A DNA stretch of 52,713 bases from Nesterenkonia sp. E16_10. GTDB lineage: Bacteria > Actinomycetota > Actinomycetes > Actinomycetales > Micrococcaceae. The stretch is from assembly GCF_017347085.1 (NCBI RefSeq), contig NZ_JADPSA010000051.1, forward strand, positions 1-52,713, written 5' to 3'. The notes beneath the pieces were generated by a model, which was not told the DNA's origin, did not search any database, and worked only from the letters and a program-made list of their open reading frames with translations. The translations under genes and the position numbers were made by a program. Positions 1-7,528 of this stretch are shown piece by piece (the first letter of the stretch is position 1; every line of letters begins with the position of its first letter).

Positions 1-161
1 GCCGGCCTGCATCCCAGTCCAGAACACCTGGAGAAGATCCGGTCTCACAAAGATCGAGTAGCCCGTCATATCAACACCCATCTACTAAGTGTTGCAATCA
101 CCGCAAGAACCCAAGGACCCCCGTCTGGGCACCTGAGCCCATCGAGTGAGAGAGAAAGCAC
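1..161. other. Window edge, no assignable gene
   Basis: The first 161 bases precede the DUF2273 gene. One forward frame is open from the edge to about base 163, but it has no start inside the window and no motif I recognise. In related actinobacterial islands another Asp23-family gene often lies just upstream, so the tail of such a gene could end here; that is inference. A purine-rich stretch (GAGAGAGAAAG) just before base 162 can serve as the ribosome binding site of the next gene. Confidence 0.3.
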
Positions 162-344
162 ATGAAAGCATCGTATGCAGGACTGTTCGCCGGCCTGACC
201 CTGGGTATCGTCGCCATCCTTGAGGGATTCCTGGCGTTCCTCGGAGTCGCCTTCCTGGGCGGTCTGGGCCTCTTCGTGGGGCTGGTCATCGAAGGTCGGG
301 TGGATCTGAATCGCCTGACCGGGGCAGAACGGTCCCGGCGGTGA
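162..344 (+). CDS. Small DUF2273-like membrane protein of the Asp23 island
   Basis: A 60-residue protein that is almost entirely two closely spaced hydrophobic segments (about residues 5-28 and 29-45) rich in Gly, Leu and Phe, followed by a short charged tail (VDLNRLTGAERSRR). The size and topology match the small DUF2273 membrane proteins that sit beside Asp23 genes in Gram-positive bacteria, where they are thought to help anchor Asp23 to the membrane. It starts at ATG behind a purine-rich site, and its stop overlaps the GTG start of the Asp23 gene (GTGA), so the two are translationally coupled. The family call rests on size, topology and context. Confidence 0.7.
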   Translation: MKASYAGLFAGLTLGIVAILEGFLAFLGVAFLGGLGLFVGLVIEGRVDLNRLTGAERSRR

Positions 345-706
345 GCGTGGCAGCTGACACTCGTGGACGCCTGATCGTCAAGGACGCCGCGGTGCAGAAG
401 ACCGCGGCACACATCGCAGGCCAGCTCAACGGAGTCTCCGCCACCGAGCGGATGACCTTCGCCGGCTTCGGCCTCGGCTCGGGCCCGCGTGCGCGACCCA
501 AGACCGAGGTCGAGATCACCGGCGGGGTCGCCAACATCACCGTGCATCTGGCGCTGCCCTACCCGGCACCGCTGGAACAGCTCACCGACGACGCCCGACG
601 CCACATCGGCGCCGAGGTGCAGCGGCTGACCGGGGTCAGCGTGGGCTGGGTGGATGTGCGGATCGACCAGCTGCTGGTGGGAACCGGGGAAAGGACTCTG
701 CAATGA
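341..706 (+). CDS. Asp23/Gls24 family envelope stress response protein
   Basis: A 121-residue cytoplasmic protein. The pattern of an early VQKTAAHIAGQLNGV segment, a middle beta-strand region ending in VEITGGVANITVHLALPYPAPL, and a late helix DDARRHIGAEVQRLTGV before a final strand VGWVDVRIDQLLV is typical of Asp23/Gls24 proteins. In Staphylococcus Asp23 forms a membrane-associated layer tied to cell-envelope stress. The GTG start overlaps the previous stop and the end overlaps the next ATG, placing it second in a tightly packed operon of four genes. The biochemical role in actinobacteria is not established. Confidence 0.85.
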   Translation: MSVAADTRGRLIVKDAAVQKTAAHIAGQLNGVSATERMTFAGFGLGSGPRARPKTEVEITGGVANITVHLALPYPAPLEQLTDDARRHIGAEVQRLTGVSVGWVDVRIDQLLVGTGERTLQ

Positions 707-1245
707 GCAGCCCGAAGATTCGACGCCGTCCTGACCGGCGCATCCCGGCCCTGATCGTGGCGACGGTGATCGTCGTCCTCGGCGCACTGGGCCTGTGGTG
801 GTCGCTGGCCGCCGTGACCGCGCAGCAGCCCCTCGCTGGCTTGGACGGCGTGGAGGGTCTCACCTGGGGTGCCGTGCCGGTCGTGGCACTGGCCGTGCTG
901 GCCGGGCTGATCGGCCTGGTGCTGCTGGTGCTCGCACTGAAGCCGGGCCGCGCCTCGGTGGTCGAGATGAAGCTGGACGAGTTCGGCCCCCGCCGCACCA
1001 CAGTGATCACGACTCGCGGGCTCGGCCGCATCGCGGCGGCAGAGGCGGACCGCACCGACGGGACCGTCTCCTCGCGGGTGGACGCCAGGCCTGGACGTGT
1101 CCAGGTCGGTGTCGGCACGGTGGCTCCCAGCGGCCGAGAGGTGCAGCAGGTGCTCGCAGGCCGGATCCAGGAGCGGTACACCGGCCTCGGCCTGCGCCAC
1201 AGCCCCCGGGTCACGGTGCGCACCACGAAGAAGGAGAAGCGATGA
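703..1245 (+). CDS. DUF6286 membrane protein
   Basis: A 180-residue protein with a basic N-terminus (residues 1-15), two membrane helices (about 16-38 and 56-81) and a C-terminal soluble domain. That domain begins VVEMKLDEFGPRRTTVITTRGLGRIAAAEADRTDGT, which resembles the domain called DUF6286 in actinobacterial Asp23 islands. The soluble half has an Asp23-like flavour, with alternating strands followed by a helix containing a QVLAGRIQERYTGLGL segment. It is coupled at both ends by 4-base overlaps with its neighbours, so it is very likely made in a fixed ratio with Asp23 and the AmaP-like protein. Molecular function is unknown. Confidence 0.75.
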   Translation: MSSPKIRRRPDRRIPALIVATVIVVLGALGLWWSLAAVTAQQPLAGLDGVEGLTWGAVPVVALAVLAGLIGLVLLVLALKPGRASVVEMKLDEFGPRRTTVITTRGLGRIAAAEADRTDGTVSSRVDARPGRVQVGVGTVAPSGREVQQVLAGRIQERYTGLGLRHSPRVTVRTTKKEKR

Positions 1246-1847
1246 TCGCCGTATCGAGAGCGCCCAACAGGGCCCTGCTGTTCCTGATCGGTCTGGTGCT
1301 GCTGCTGGTCGGCGCGGCCGTGGCGGCCACGGCCGCCGGCCTGCTGAGCCAGCTTCTTGGCCAGTGGGACCAGGCGCCTGCGCCCGGTGACTCCCTCGGC
1401 GCCGCGGATGCGCTGCCCGCCTGGCTGCCAGGCGCGGTGCTCGCCGCCAGCGCGCTTCTTGTCCTGCTGGGCCTGTGGTGGATCGTCACCGCCGTCCCCC
1501 GGACGGACCGAGCCGGAGAGTTCCAGCTGCACACCGACGGTCGAGACGGGGTGACCCGGCTCAACACCACGGTGCTCCAGCGTGCCATCGGCGAATCCGC
1601 CGAGATGGTGCCCGGCGTGGTCTCCACCACCGTGCGCCTGGAGGGCACCGCGAAGTCGCCGGGGCTGCTGATGAAGGTGGAGATCGACGAGCGCAGCGAC
1701 ATCCGCGACTCGGTGGAGCAGATCCACCGACGGACCTGCGCAGAGGTGGAGGAGTCCCTGCAGGCCCAGCTCAGCGCCGTGCGGCTGATCGTGGAACCGG
1801 TCCGGCACTCCAGCCGGTCGCAGGATGCTGAAGTCGACATCGCCTGA
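1242..1847 (+). CDS. amaP: AmaP-like Asp23 membrane anchor protein
   Basis: A 201-residue protein with two hydrophobic segments (about residues 11-37 and 62-85) separated by a short Pro/Asp-rich extracytoplasmic loop, then a cytoplasmic domain of mixed strands and helices (TRLNTTVLQRAIGESAEMV onward). This two-helix plus soluble domain layout matches AmaP, the protein that ties Asp23 to the membrane. The ATG at 1242 overlaps the TGA of the DUF6286 gene (ATGA) and is preceded by AAGGAGAAG, a strong ribosome binding site. It is the last gene of the tightly coupled run; CsbD follows after a 106-base gap. Confidence 0.75.
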   Translation: MIAVSRAPNRALLFLIGLVLLLVGAAVAATAAGLLSQLLGQWDQAPAPGDSLGAADALPAWLPGAVLAASALLVLLGLWWIVTAVPRTDRAGEFQLHTDGRDGVTRLNTTVLQRAIGESAEMVPGVVSTTVRLEGTAKSPGLLMKVEIDERSDIRDSVEQIHRRTCAEVEESLQAQLSAVRLIVEPVRHSSRSQDAEVDIA

Positions 1848-1953
1848 ACACCAGGCGAAGCGTCAGGCCGCAGGTCTTCACGGGCAGCGTCCGGCGCAAC
1901 CAAGACCCCCCACTGTGGGAAACCAGATGGATCAAGCGAAGGGAATCTGAATC

Positions 1954-2148
1954 ATGAGTGTTGGAGACAAGATCAGCAACGCAGCAGAGAAGGCCGCCGG
2001 CGCGGCCAAGGAGACCGTGGGGAAGGCCACCGGTGACCGCGAGACCCAGGCCGAGGGTGCCGCGCAGAAGAAGCAGGCCGAGATGAAACAGGCAGGGGAG
2101 AAGACCAAGGACGCCGCCAAGGACCTCCGGGACGGCTTCACCGGCTGA
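1954..2148 (+). CDS. CsbD family stress protein
   Basis: A 64-residue hydrophilic protein made of Ala, Lys, Glu and Gly in repeated short helices (AEKAAGAAKETVGKATGD, then QAEGAAQKKQAEMKQAGE). The motif KETVGKATGD is typical of CsbD-like proteins, small general-stress proteins of unknown mechanism. AAGGGAA lies about 8 bases before the ATG. It lies just downstream of the Asp23/AmaP genes, which supports a joint role in envelope or osmotic stress, and a strong hairpin directly after the stop probably ends the operon. Confidence 0.85.
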   Translation: MSVGDKISNAAEKAAGAAKETVGKATGDRETQAEGAAQKKQAEMKQAGEKTKDAAKDLRDGFTG

Positions 2149-2154
2149 GCACCT

Positions 2155-2185
2155 CCGCTGGCCCCGGGGATCCCGGGGCCAGCGG
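2155..2185 (+). terminator. Strong hairpin after the csbD gene
   Basis: A perfect 14-base-pair stem (2155-2168 with 2172-2185, CCGCTGGCCCCGGG against its complement) closed by a three-base loop, six bases after the csbD stop. No T-run follows, as is common for terminators in high-GC actinobacteria. It probably ends the envelope-stress operon. Confidence 0.75.
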
Positions 2186-2308
2186 GCTGATCATGACTCT
2201 AGACGCGCACGCGAGAGCATCTCGAGGAGCGCAGCGCGGCATCCCTGAGGATGGCCCTGATTGCGGCGGCCCACCGCTCCACCGCCCTGATCGTTGAGGA
2301 CTTGCTTG

Positions 2309-2653
2309 ATGACTGACCCTGCCCTCGCAGGACGGGAGACCCTTGCGTCCTCGATCGTGGAGGACCTCGCGAACCTCCCCGGCATAGCCAGACTGGCACC
2401 CAGCTTCCGCGAGGCGCTCACCGCCGCCACCAAAGAGTTCTTCGGCTCCGAGGACGCCGAGGCCACCGTGGTCGACATCGTCGCCCAGGGGTCCGAGGTG
2501 CTGATCTTCATCGACATGTATACCGATGGCTCACGCGCTGCAGGGGACATCGTCGACGACGTCTACGACCGGGTGCACCGGCTGCTGACTGCCGAACAGC
2601 GAGACTCCACGACCTTGAAGATGCGGATTCTCGGAATCACCCGCGATCACTGA
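2309..2653 (+). CDS. Asp23/Gls24-like short protein
   Basis: A 114-residue soluble protein. ATG 2309 is preferred over the TTG at 2294 because GAGGA lies 8 bases before it. The order of elements, IVEDLANLPGIARL, then strands ATVVDIVAQGSEVLIFIDMYTDG, then the helix AAGDIVDDVYDRVHRLL and a last strand TLKMRILGI, follows the Asp23 fold pattern (V-x-G-V near the start, two strands, amphipathic helix, strand). I therefore call it a divergent Asp23-like protein. It is a separate transcription unit after the terminator, and its 3' end faces the osmoprotectant transporter. The family call is tentative. Confidence 0.55.
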   Translation: MTDPALAGRETLASSIVEDLANLPGIARLAPSFREALTAATKEFFGSEDAEATVVDIVAQGSEVLIFIDMYTDGSRAAGDIVDDVYDRVHRLLTAEQRDSTTLKMRILGITRDH

Positions 2654-2675
2654 GCCCAGGGAGCCTGCTTGCGGC

Positions 2676-3599
2676 TCAGCGGAGCCCGTTCTCGCTGAGC
2701 CAGTCCTCGGCGATGCCTGGAATGTTCTCACCGTCGGTGGCGCGCTGATTCATGGTCATGAGGTCCTCGGTGCTCAGCTCGGCCGAGACGGCGTCGAGCG
2801 CCTCCGTGACCTCTTCCGTGGCGGCCTCCTCGGAGAGGATCGGCAGGATGTTCTCCGCGGCGAAGAGCGACTGGTCATCTTCGAGGACCACGAGCTCGTT
2901 CTCCTCGACCTGAGGATCGGTGCTGAAGAGGTTGGCCACGTCGATCTGCCCGCTGGTGACTGCGGTCAGCGTCAGCGGTCCGCCCGCGTCGAGGACCTGG
3001 AAGTCCTGGAATTCAAGTCCGTAGACGTCCTGCAGCCCGACCACGCCGTTGTACCGGTCGATCCACTCGGGCGGACCGCCCAGGACGAGCTCCTCAGCGT
3101 GCGGCTCGAGGTCCGAGAAGGTCTCCAGTCCGTACTCCTCGGCGGTCTCCTGCGTGAGCGCGAGGACGTTGCGGTTCTGCGCCTCGGCGGCGTCGAGGCC
3201 TACCAGGCCGCGCTCCGGGAGGAGCTCCTGGAGTGCGGCGAGCACGTCCTCGGTCTCGGTGGCCTCGGATTCGGCGTCCAGGTGCATCATGAGCGCCCCG
3301 GCGTAGTCCGGGACCAGATCGATGGAGCCATCCTGGACCGCTTCGATATAGACCTCGCGGCTGCCGATGTTGAAGTTCTCAGACACCTCGATCCCGGCGT
3401 CCTGCAGCGCGAGCGAGTAGATGTTCGCGATCAGCTGGCTCTCCGGGAAGTCCGCCGAACCGATGGTGACGGCGCCCGATTCGGAGGCGTCACCGCCGGC
3501 GGCGGCGTCGTCGTTCTCCAGGGGATCTCCGCCGCAGGCGGACAGGGTCAGCAGGCCGGCTGCTGCCACAGCGGCGGAGGTCAGGGTCAGTCGTCTCAA
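2676..3599 (-). CDS. opuCC: Osmoprotectant ABC importer, substrate-binding lipoprotein
   Basis: A 307-residue lipoprotein of the OpuCC/ProX type that captures glycine betaine, choline or similar solutes outside the membrane. The signal peptide ends in LTLSACGG, giving a lipidated Cys at residue 22. The mature part opens with VTIGSADFPESQLIANIYSLAL, the usual start of this family, and contains DLVPDYAGALM and VLALTQETAEEYGL. The start is TTG, six bases after AGGAG. It is the last gene of the opu operon, separated from the second permease by 118 bases. The mature protein is rich in Asp and Glu, as expected for secreted proteins of salt-tolerant bacteria. The exact ligand cannot be read from sequence. 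Confidence 0.9.
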   Translation of the reverse strand: MRRLTLTSAAVAAAGLLTLSACGGDPLENDDAAAGGDASESGAVTIGSADFPESQLIANIYSLALQDAGIEVSENFNIGSREVYIEAVQDGSIDLVPDYAGALMMHLDAESEATETEDVLAALQELLPERGLVGLDAAEAQNRNVLALTQETAEEYGLETFSDLEPHAEELVLGGPPEWIDRYNGVVGLQDVYGLEFQDFQVLDAGGPLTLTAVTSGQIDVANLFSTDPQVEENELVVLEDDQSLFAAENILPILSEEAATEEVTEALDAVSAELSTEDLMTMNQRATDGENIPGIAEDWLSENGLR

Positions 3600-3641
3600 G
3601 GGTTCTCCTGTGCGGGTGTTGTTGTCGGGGGAGTGGAGGCT

Positions 3642-3670
3642 GGGGTGTGGGGTGTGGGTGCTGGGATGGG
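3642..3670 (+). other. G-quadruplex-type G-tract cluster
   Basis: Five G-tracts of 3-4 bases (3642-3645, 3649-3652, 3656-3658, 3663-3665, 3668-3670) are separated by loops of only 2-4 bases, which fits the canonical quadruplex pattern. It lies in the 118-base gap between the second permease and the binding-protein gene, on the template strand of that operon, so the mRNA here is C/A-rich and unstructured. Confidence 0.6.
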
Positions 3671-3717
3671 TGGTTTGTTGGACGCGTGGATGGAGGCCTC
3701 GGTGTCGGGGCTGGCGC

Positions 3718-4437
3718 TCAGGTCGCTGGCGCGGCGCTCGCGGGGACCTTCACGCGCCGCTCGGAGCGGCGCAGCCCCGGAGAGATCGTCAGGCGCCCGG
3801 CGAGCAGGAACGCCAGCTCCAGGACGAGCGCGACGACGGCGACGAGCGCAGCGCCGGCCGCCATCTGGCCGAAGTCGTTGTTCGCGCGACCATCGATGAT
3901 GTACCGGCCCAGCCCGTTGAGTGAGACATAGGCGGCCACGGTGGCGGTGGAGACGATCTGCAGCATGGCGCCGCGGACCCCCGAGATCATCAGCGGCAGC
4001 GCGCAGGGGAGCTGGACTCGGGTCAGCACCTGCATCGGGGTGTAGCCGAGTCCGGTGGCGGCGTCCACGGCGCTGCGATCTGCGGTCTGGATCCCGGTGT
4101 AGGTCCCGGTGAGGATCGAGGGGATGGCCAGCAGCACCAGGACCAGGATCGCCGGCGCGGTGAACACCAGCGAGCTGCTGAACAGCGGGGCGGCGAGCAT
4201 CACCACCACGATCAGCAGACCCAGGGTCGGGAGCGCGCGCAGCGCATTCGCCATCCCCGCCACGACGGCCTCGCCGCGTCCGGTGTGCCCCACGTAGATC
4301 CCCAGCGGGACGGCGATCACGAGCGCCAGGCCGAGCGCGATGAGCGAGTAGAGCAGGTGATACCCGATCCGGACCGGGATGCCCGTGCTGCCGCTCCAGT
4401 TCCCCGGATCCGCGAAGAACTCGATGAGTCCGCTCAT
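3718..4437 (-). CDS. opuCD: Osmoprotectant ABC importer, permease
   Basis: A 239-residue inner-membrane protein with about six hydrophobic helices. It carries the ABC permease EAA loop (AVDAATGLGYTPMQVLTRVQLPCALPLMISGV) and the family-typical ANALRALPTLGLLIVVVML and IVSTATVAAYVSLNGLGRYI segments. It pairs with the permease encoded just upstream to form the channel for osmoprotectant uptake. The ATG at 4437 overlaps the TGA of the preceding permease (ATGA), which fixes the start. A charged, Arg-rich tail follows the last helix. Which permease corresponds to CB and which to CD is assigned by order only. Confidence 0.9.
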   Translation of the reverse strand: MSGLIEFFADPGNWSGSTGIPVRIGYHLLYSLIALGLALVIAVPLGIYVGHTGRGEAVVAGMANALRALPTLGLLIVVVMLAAPLFSSSLVFTAPAILVLVLLAIPSILTGTYTGIQTADRSAVDAATGLGYTPMQVLTRVQLPCALPLMISGVRGAMLQIVSTATVAAYVSLNGLGRYIIDGRANNDFGQMAAGAALVAVVALVLELAFLLAGRLTISPGLRRSERRVKVPASAAPAT

Positions 4438-5102
4438 GCCAGGACCCCCTTGCCGGACCGCACCGCGGCTGGCCGCCAGGGGGTCAGCGTCCGGGAGAGC
4501 CCGAGGATCAGCAGGTCCAGGACCACGGCGATCAGCAGACACAGGATGATGCCGGTGAGGATCGGGGTCATCAGGCCCAGCGAGTAGCCCTGGGTGAAGA
4601 GCGAACCGAGCTGCTGGACGCCGATGATCGCGGCCATGGTGACGATGCTGATGTTCGAGACCACGGCAACCCGCAGTCCGGCCAGGATCACCGGCACCGC
4701 GACCGGAAGCTGCACCCGGGTGAAGCGTTGGAAGGCGCGATACCCCATCGCCTCGGCGGCCTCCACCGTCTCGCGGGGCACCGCGGCGAGGCCGTCGGCG
4801 ACCACCCGGACCATCAGGGCCAGGGTGTAGATGGTCAGGGCGATGACCACATTGATCGGGTCCAGGATCCGGGTGCCGATCACTCCGGGCAGCAGGACGA
4901 AGAAGGCCAGTGAGGGAATGGTGTAGAACAGCCCCGAGGTGCCGACGATCAGACCGTAGAGTCGCGGGACCTGGTGGGCCCACCAGCCCAGCGGCAGCGC
5001 CAGGGCCAGCCCCACCACGGTGGGGATCAGCGTGAGCCAGAGGTGCGCGAGCGTCAGCTCCAGGATCCAGGAGAGGTTGGAGCTGAGCCAGGTGAGGTTC
5101 AC
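4434..5102 (-). CDS. opuCB: Osmoprotectant ABC importer, permease
   Basis: A 222-residue permease with five to six membrane helices and the EAA loop ETVEAAEAMGYRAFQRFTRVQLPVAVPVILAGL, which contacts the ATPase. The segment GLFYTIPSLAFFVLLPGVIGTRILDPINVVIAL is typical of OpuCB/ProW-like permeases. It overlaps the ATPase gene upstream by four bases and the second permease downstream by four bases, so the three are coupled. It forms half of the transmembrane channel. Confidence 0.9.
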   Translation of the reverse strand: MNLTWLSSNLSWILELTLAHLWLTLIPTVVGLALALPLGWWAHQVPRLYGLIVGTSGLFYTIPSLAFFVLLPGVIGTRILDPINVVIALTIYTLALMVRVVADGLAAVPRETVEAAEAMGYRAFQRFTRVQLPVAVPVILAGLRVAVVSNISIVTMAAIIGVQQLGSLFTQGYSLGLMTPILTGIILCLLIAVVLDLLILGLSRTLTPWRPAAVRSGKGVLA

Positions 5103-6214
5103 GACGCGGCCCGGGCGGCGGCGGCGGCACCCTTGGCGCGGCGGATGGCTGCGACGACGTCGTCGGTGGTGACCACGCCGAGCAGGGCGCCCTCGGCGTC
5201 GGTGACGATCCCGTCCCCGTTGGGACTCGAGAGGGCGGCGTCGAGGAAATCACGCAGCGGCGCGCCGAGCGAGGCGGTGGAGCCGGCGTGGTTGATCGCG
5301 GAGTCCTGCAGCGCGGCGCCCACCTCGTCGCGGTGCGCCCAGCCGATCGGACGACGCTGGGCGTCGAGGGCGACGAGCCACCCGTCCGGGCGGAAGCGCA
5401 GCGTCTGGGCGGCATCGCCGAGCACCGCAGACGCCGTCTGCAGGATCGGAGTGTGTTCATCGGCCCCGGTGAAGCCGAGCGACCGGTATCCGCGTGAGCG
5501 GCCCACGAAGTTCGCGACGAACGCGTCGGCCGGGTCCCGGAGCAGCACCTCCGGTGACGCGACCTGGGCGAGGTGACCGCCCTGGCGCAGCACCGCGATC
5601 TGATCACCGAGGATGAGCGCCTCATCGATGTCGTGGGTGACCAAGACGATGGTCTTGCCGATGCGCTCCTGGAGCCGGAGGAACTCCTGCTGCAGCTGGG
5701 CCCGGACGATCGGGTCCACCGCGCTGAAGGGTTCATCCATCAGCAGGAACGGCGGGTCGGTGGCCAGGGCCCGGGCGACTCCCACGCGCTGCTGCTGGCC
5801 GCCGGAGAGCTGCCAGGGGTACCTGTTTGCCAGCGACTCATGAAGGCCCACCAGCTCGAGCAGCTCCATGGCCCGTTCTCGTGCCTGGGACTTCTTGGTC
5901 CCGAGCAGCCGGGGGAGTGCCCCGACGTTGTCGAGTACGGTGCGGTGCGGGAAGAGCCCGGCGTTCTGGATCACGTAGCCGATCCGACGGCGCAGCTCGA
6001 CCTTGTCGATCCCGGATGTGTCCTCGCCGTCCATGGTGATGCTTCCCGAGGTGGGATCGATCAACCGGTTGATCATCCGCATCGAGGTGGTCTTCCCGCA
6101 GCCGCTGGGCCCGACCAGCACGGTGATCTCGCCCTGCGGAGCCTCGAGGCTCAGGTTGTCGACGGCCACGGTGCCGTCCGGGTAGGTTTTCGACACCTGG
6201 TCGAAGACGATCAT
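5099..6214 (-). CDS. opuCA: Osmoprotectant ABC importer, ATP-binding subunit
   Basis: A 371-residue cytoplasmic ATPase that powers osmoprotectant import. The start is set at ATG 6214 (MIVFDQVSKTYPDG), seven bases after AAGGAGA; the frame is open further upstream, but that part has no family resemblance. Visible motifs are Walker A GPSGCGKTT, the ABC signature LSGGQQQR, Walker B FLLMDEPFSAVD and the switch His in LVTHDIDEA. After about residue 240 comes a CBS-type regulatory region ending GIVTDAEGALLGVVTTDDVVAAI; in OpuA-type transporters CBS domains sense ionic strength. It is the first gene of the operon, transcribed divergently from nothing close by. Confidence 0.93.
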   Translation of the reverse strand: MIVFDQVSKTYPDGTVAVDNLSLEAPQGEITVLVGPSGCGKTTSMRMINRLIDPTSGSITMDGEDTSGIDKVELRRRIGYVIQNAGLFPHRTVLDNVGALPRLLGTKKSQARERAMELLELVGLHESLANRYPWQLSGGQQQRVGVARALATDPPFLLMDEPFSAVDPIVRAQLQQEFLRLQERIGKTIVLVTHDIDEALILGDQIAVLRQGGHLAQVASPEVLLRDPADAFVANFVGRSRGYRSLGFTGADEHTPILQTASAVLGDAAQTLRFRPDGWLVALDAQRRPIGWAHRDEVGAALQDSAINHAGSTASLGAPLRDFLDAALSSPNGDGIVTDAEGALLGVVTTDDVVAAIRRAKGAAAAARAAS

Positions 6215-6340
6215 CCGGGTTCTCCTTGTCTCCTCCGAGCCCAAGGGGCACCGGACGATCGTTCCTGACCTGCGATCAGACACCCTGGTTCCGGGGTGCA
6301 GGCCTTGCTCAGCAGTCTCGGCGTCGAGGCGAGGCTGGGC

Positions 6341-7528
6341 TCAGGAGCCGTAGCGATTGGTCAGCAGCACGCCGCCGCCGTCGACGCCCTTGGCGCCTTG
6401 GACGAAGTCCAGGCCGGCGTCGGCCACGCGGGACTCCTCGGGGCGGTAGGCGCTGACCTCGCCCATCACCCAGGCGGTCTGGCCCGAGGCGTTGAGGTGA
6501 GCCACGGCGTCCTCGGCCTTCTCTGCCGAGACCACCGCGACCATGCCCACGCCGAGGTTCAGCGTGCGCTCCAGATCGGCCTGCGGGACCGAGCCCAGTC
6601 GGGCGATCAGTGAGAACACGGCAGGCCAGGACCAGGTGGAACGGTCCACGGTGGCCATCAGCCCGGCGGGCAGCACGCGCGCCAGGTTCGCGGCGAGCCC
6701 ACCGCCGGTGACGTGGCTGAACCCGCGCACCGGGGCCTCGGGGGAGATCTTTCCCTCGGCCGGGTCGCCGTTGAGCGCGGTGACCAGGTCCAGGCAGGGG
6801 GTGGTGTAGAGCCGGGTGGGTTCCAGCAGCTCCTGGCCCAGCGTGCGGCCGAACTCCTCGACCTCGCGCTCGTAGCCCCAGCCTGCGGAGGAGACCACGC
6901 GGCGGACCAACGAGTAGCCGTTGGAGTGGATGCCGGAGGAGGCCATGCCGATGATCACGTCTCCGGCGCGGACCCGCTCCGGGCCCAGCACGGCGGAGGC
7001 GTCCACGACGCCGGTGGCTGCGCCCGCGACGTCGTACTCATCTTCGGCCAGCAGCCCGGGGTGCTCGGCGGTCTCCCCGCCGATCAGCGCGGTGCCGGTC
7101 TCGGCGGCGGCCTTGGCGATCCCGGAGACCACCGCGGCGATCCGGGCGGGCTCCACCTTGCCGGTGGCGATGTAGTCGGTCATGAACAGCGGCTTCGCGC
7201 CCATGACCACGATGTCATCGACCACCATGCCCACCAGGTCGAAGCCGATGGTGTCGTGGATGTCCATCGCCTGGGCGATGGCCACCTTGGTGCCGACCCC
7301 GTCGGTGGAGGTGGCCAGCAGCGGCCGAGGCAGCCGTTTGAGCTCGGAGGCGTCGTAGAGCCCGGCGAAGCCGCCCACGCCGCCGAGCACCGCCGGGGTG
7401 TGCGTGGCCTCGATATGGGCCTTCATCAGCTCCACGGCGCGGTCACCGGCCTCGACGTCGACTCCGGCGGAGGCATAGGTGATCGGAGCGCCGGATCCGG
7501 TCTCGGCGCTGGTGTTCTCAGAAGTCAC
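6341..7528 (-). CDS. purM: Phosphoribosylformylglycinamidine cyclo-ligase (AIR synthetase)
   Basis: A 395-residue enzyme that closes the imidazole ring in step five of purine synthesis, using ATP to convert FGAM to AIR. Family hallmarks are ITYASAGVDVEAGD at the N-terminus, LLATSTDGVGTKV, DLVGMVVDDIVVMGAKPLFMTDYIA, ALIGGETAEHPG and FSHVTGGGLAANLARVLP. The GTG start at 7528 overlaps the purF stop (GTGA), so purF and purM are coupled. The Ser/Thr/Glu-rich first 15 residues form a non-conserved leader. An extended C-terminus (GLDFVQGAKGVDGGGVLLTNRYGS) follows the core domain. Confidence 0.95.
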   Translation of the reverse strand: MTSENTSAETGSGAPITYASAGVDVEAGDRAVELMKAHIEATHTPAVLGGVGGFAGLYDASELKRLPRPLLATSTDGVGTKVAIAQAMDIHDTIGFDLVGMVVDDIVVMGAKPLFMTDYIATGKVEPARIAAVVSGIAKAAAETGTALIGGETAEHPGLLAEDEYDVAGAATGVVDASAVLGPERVRAGDVIIGMASSGIHSNGYSLVRRVVSSAGWGYEREVEEFGRTLGQELLEPTRLYTTPCLDLVTALNGDPAEGKISPEAPVRGFSHVTGGGLAANLARVLPAGLMATVDRSTWSWPAVFSLIARLGSVPQADLERTLNLGVGMVAVVSAEKAEDAVAHLNASGQTAWVMGEVSAYRPEESRVADAGLDFVQGAKGVDGGGVLLTNRYGS

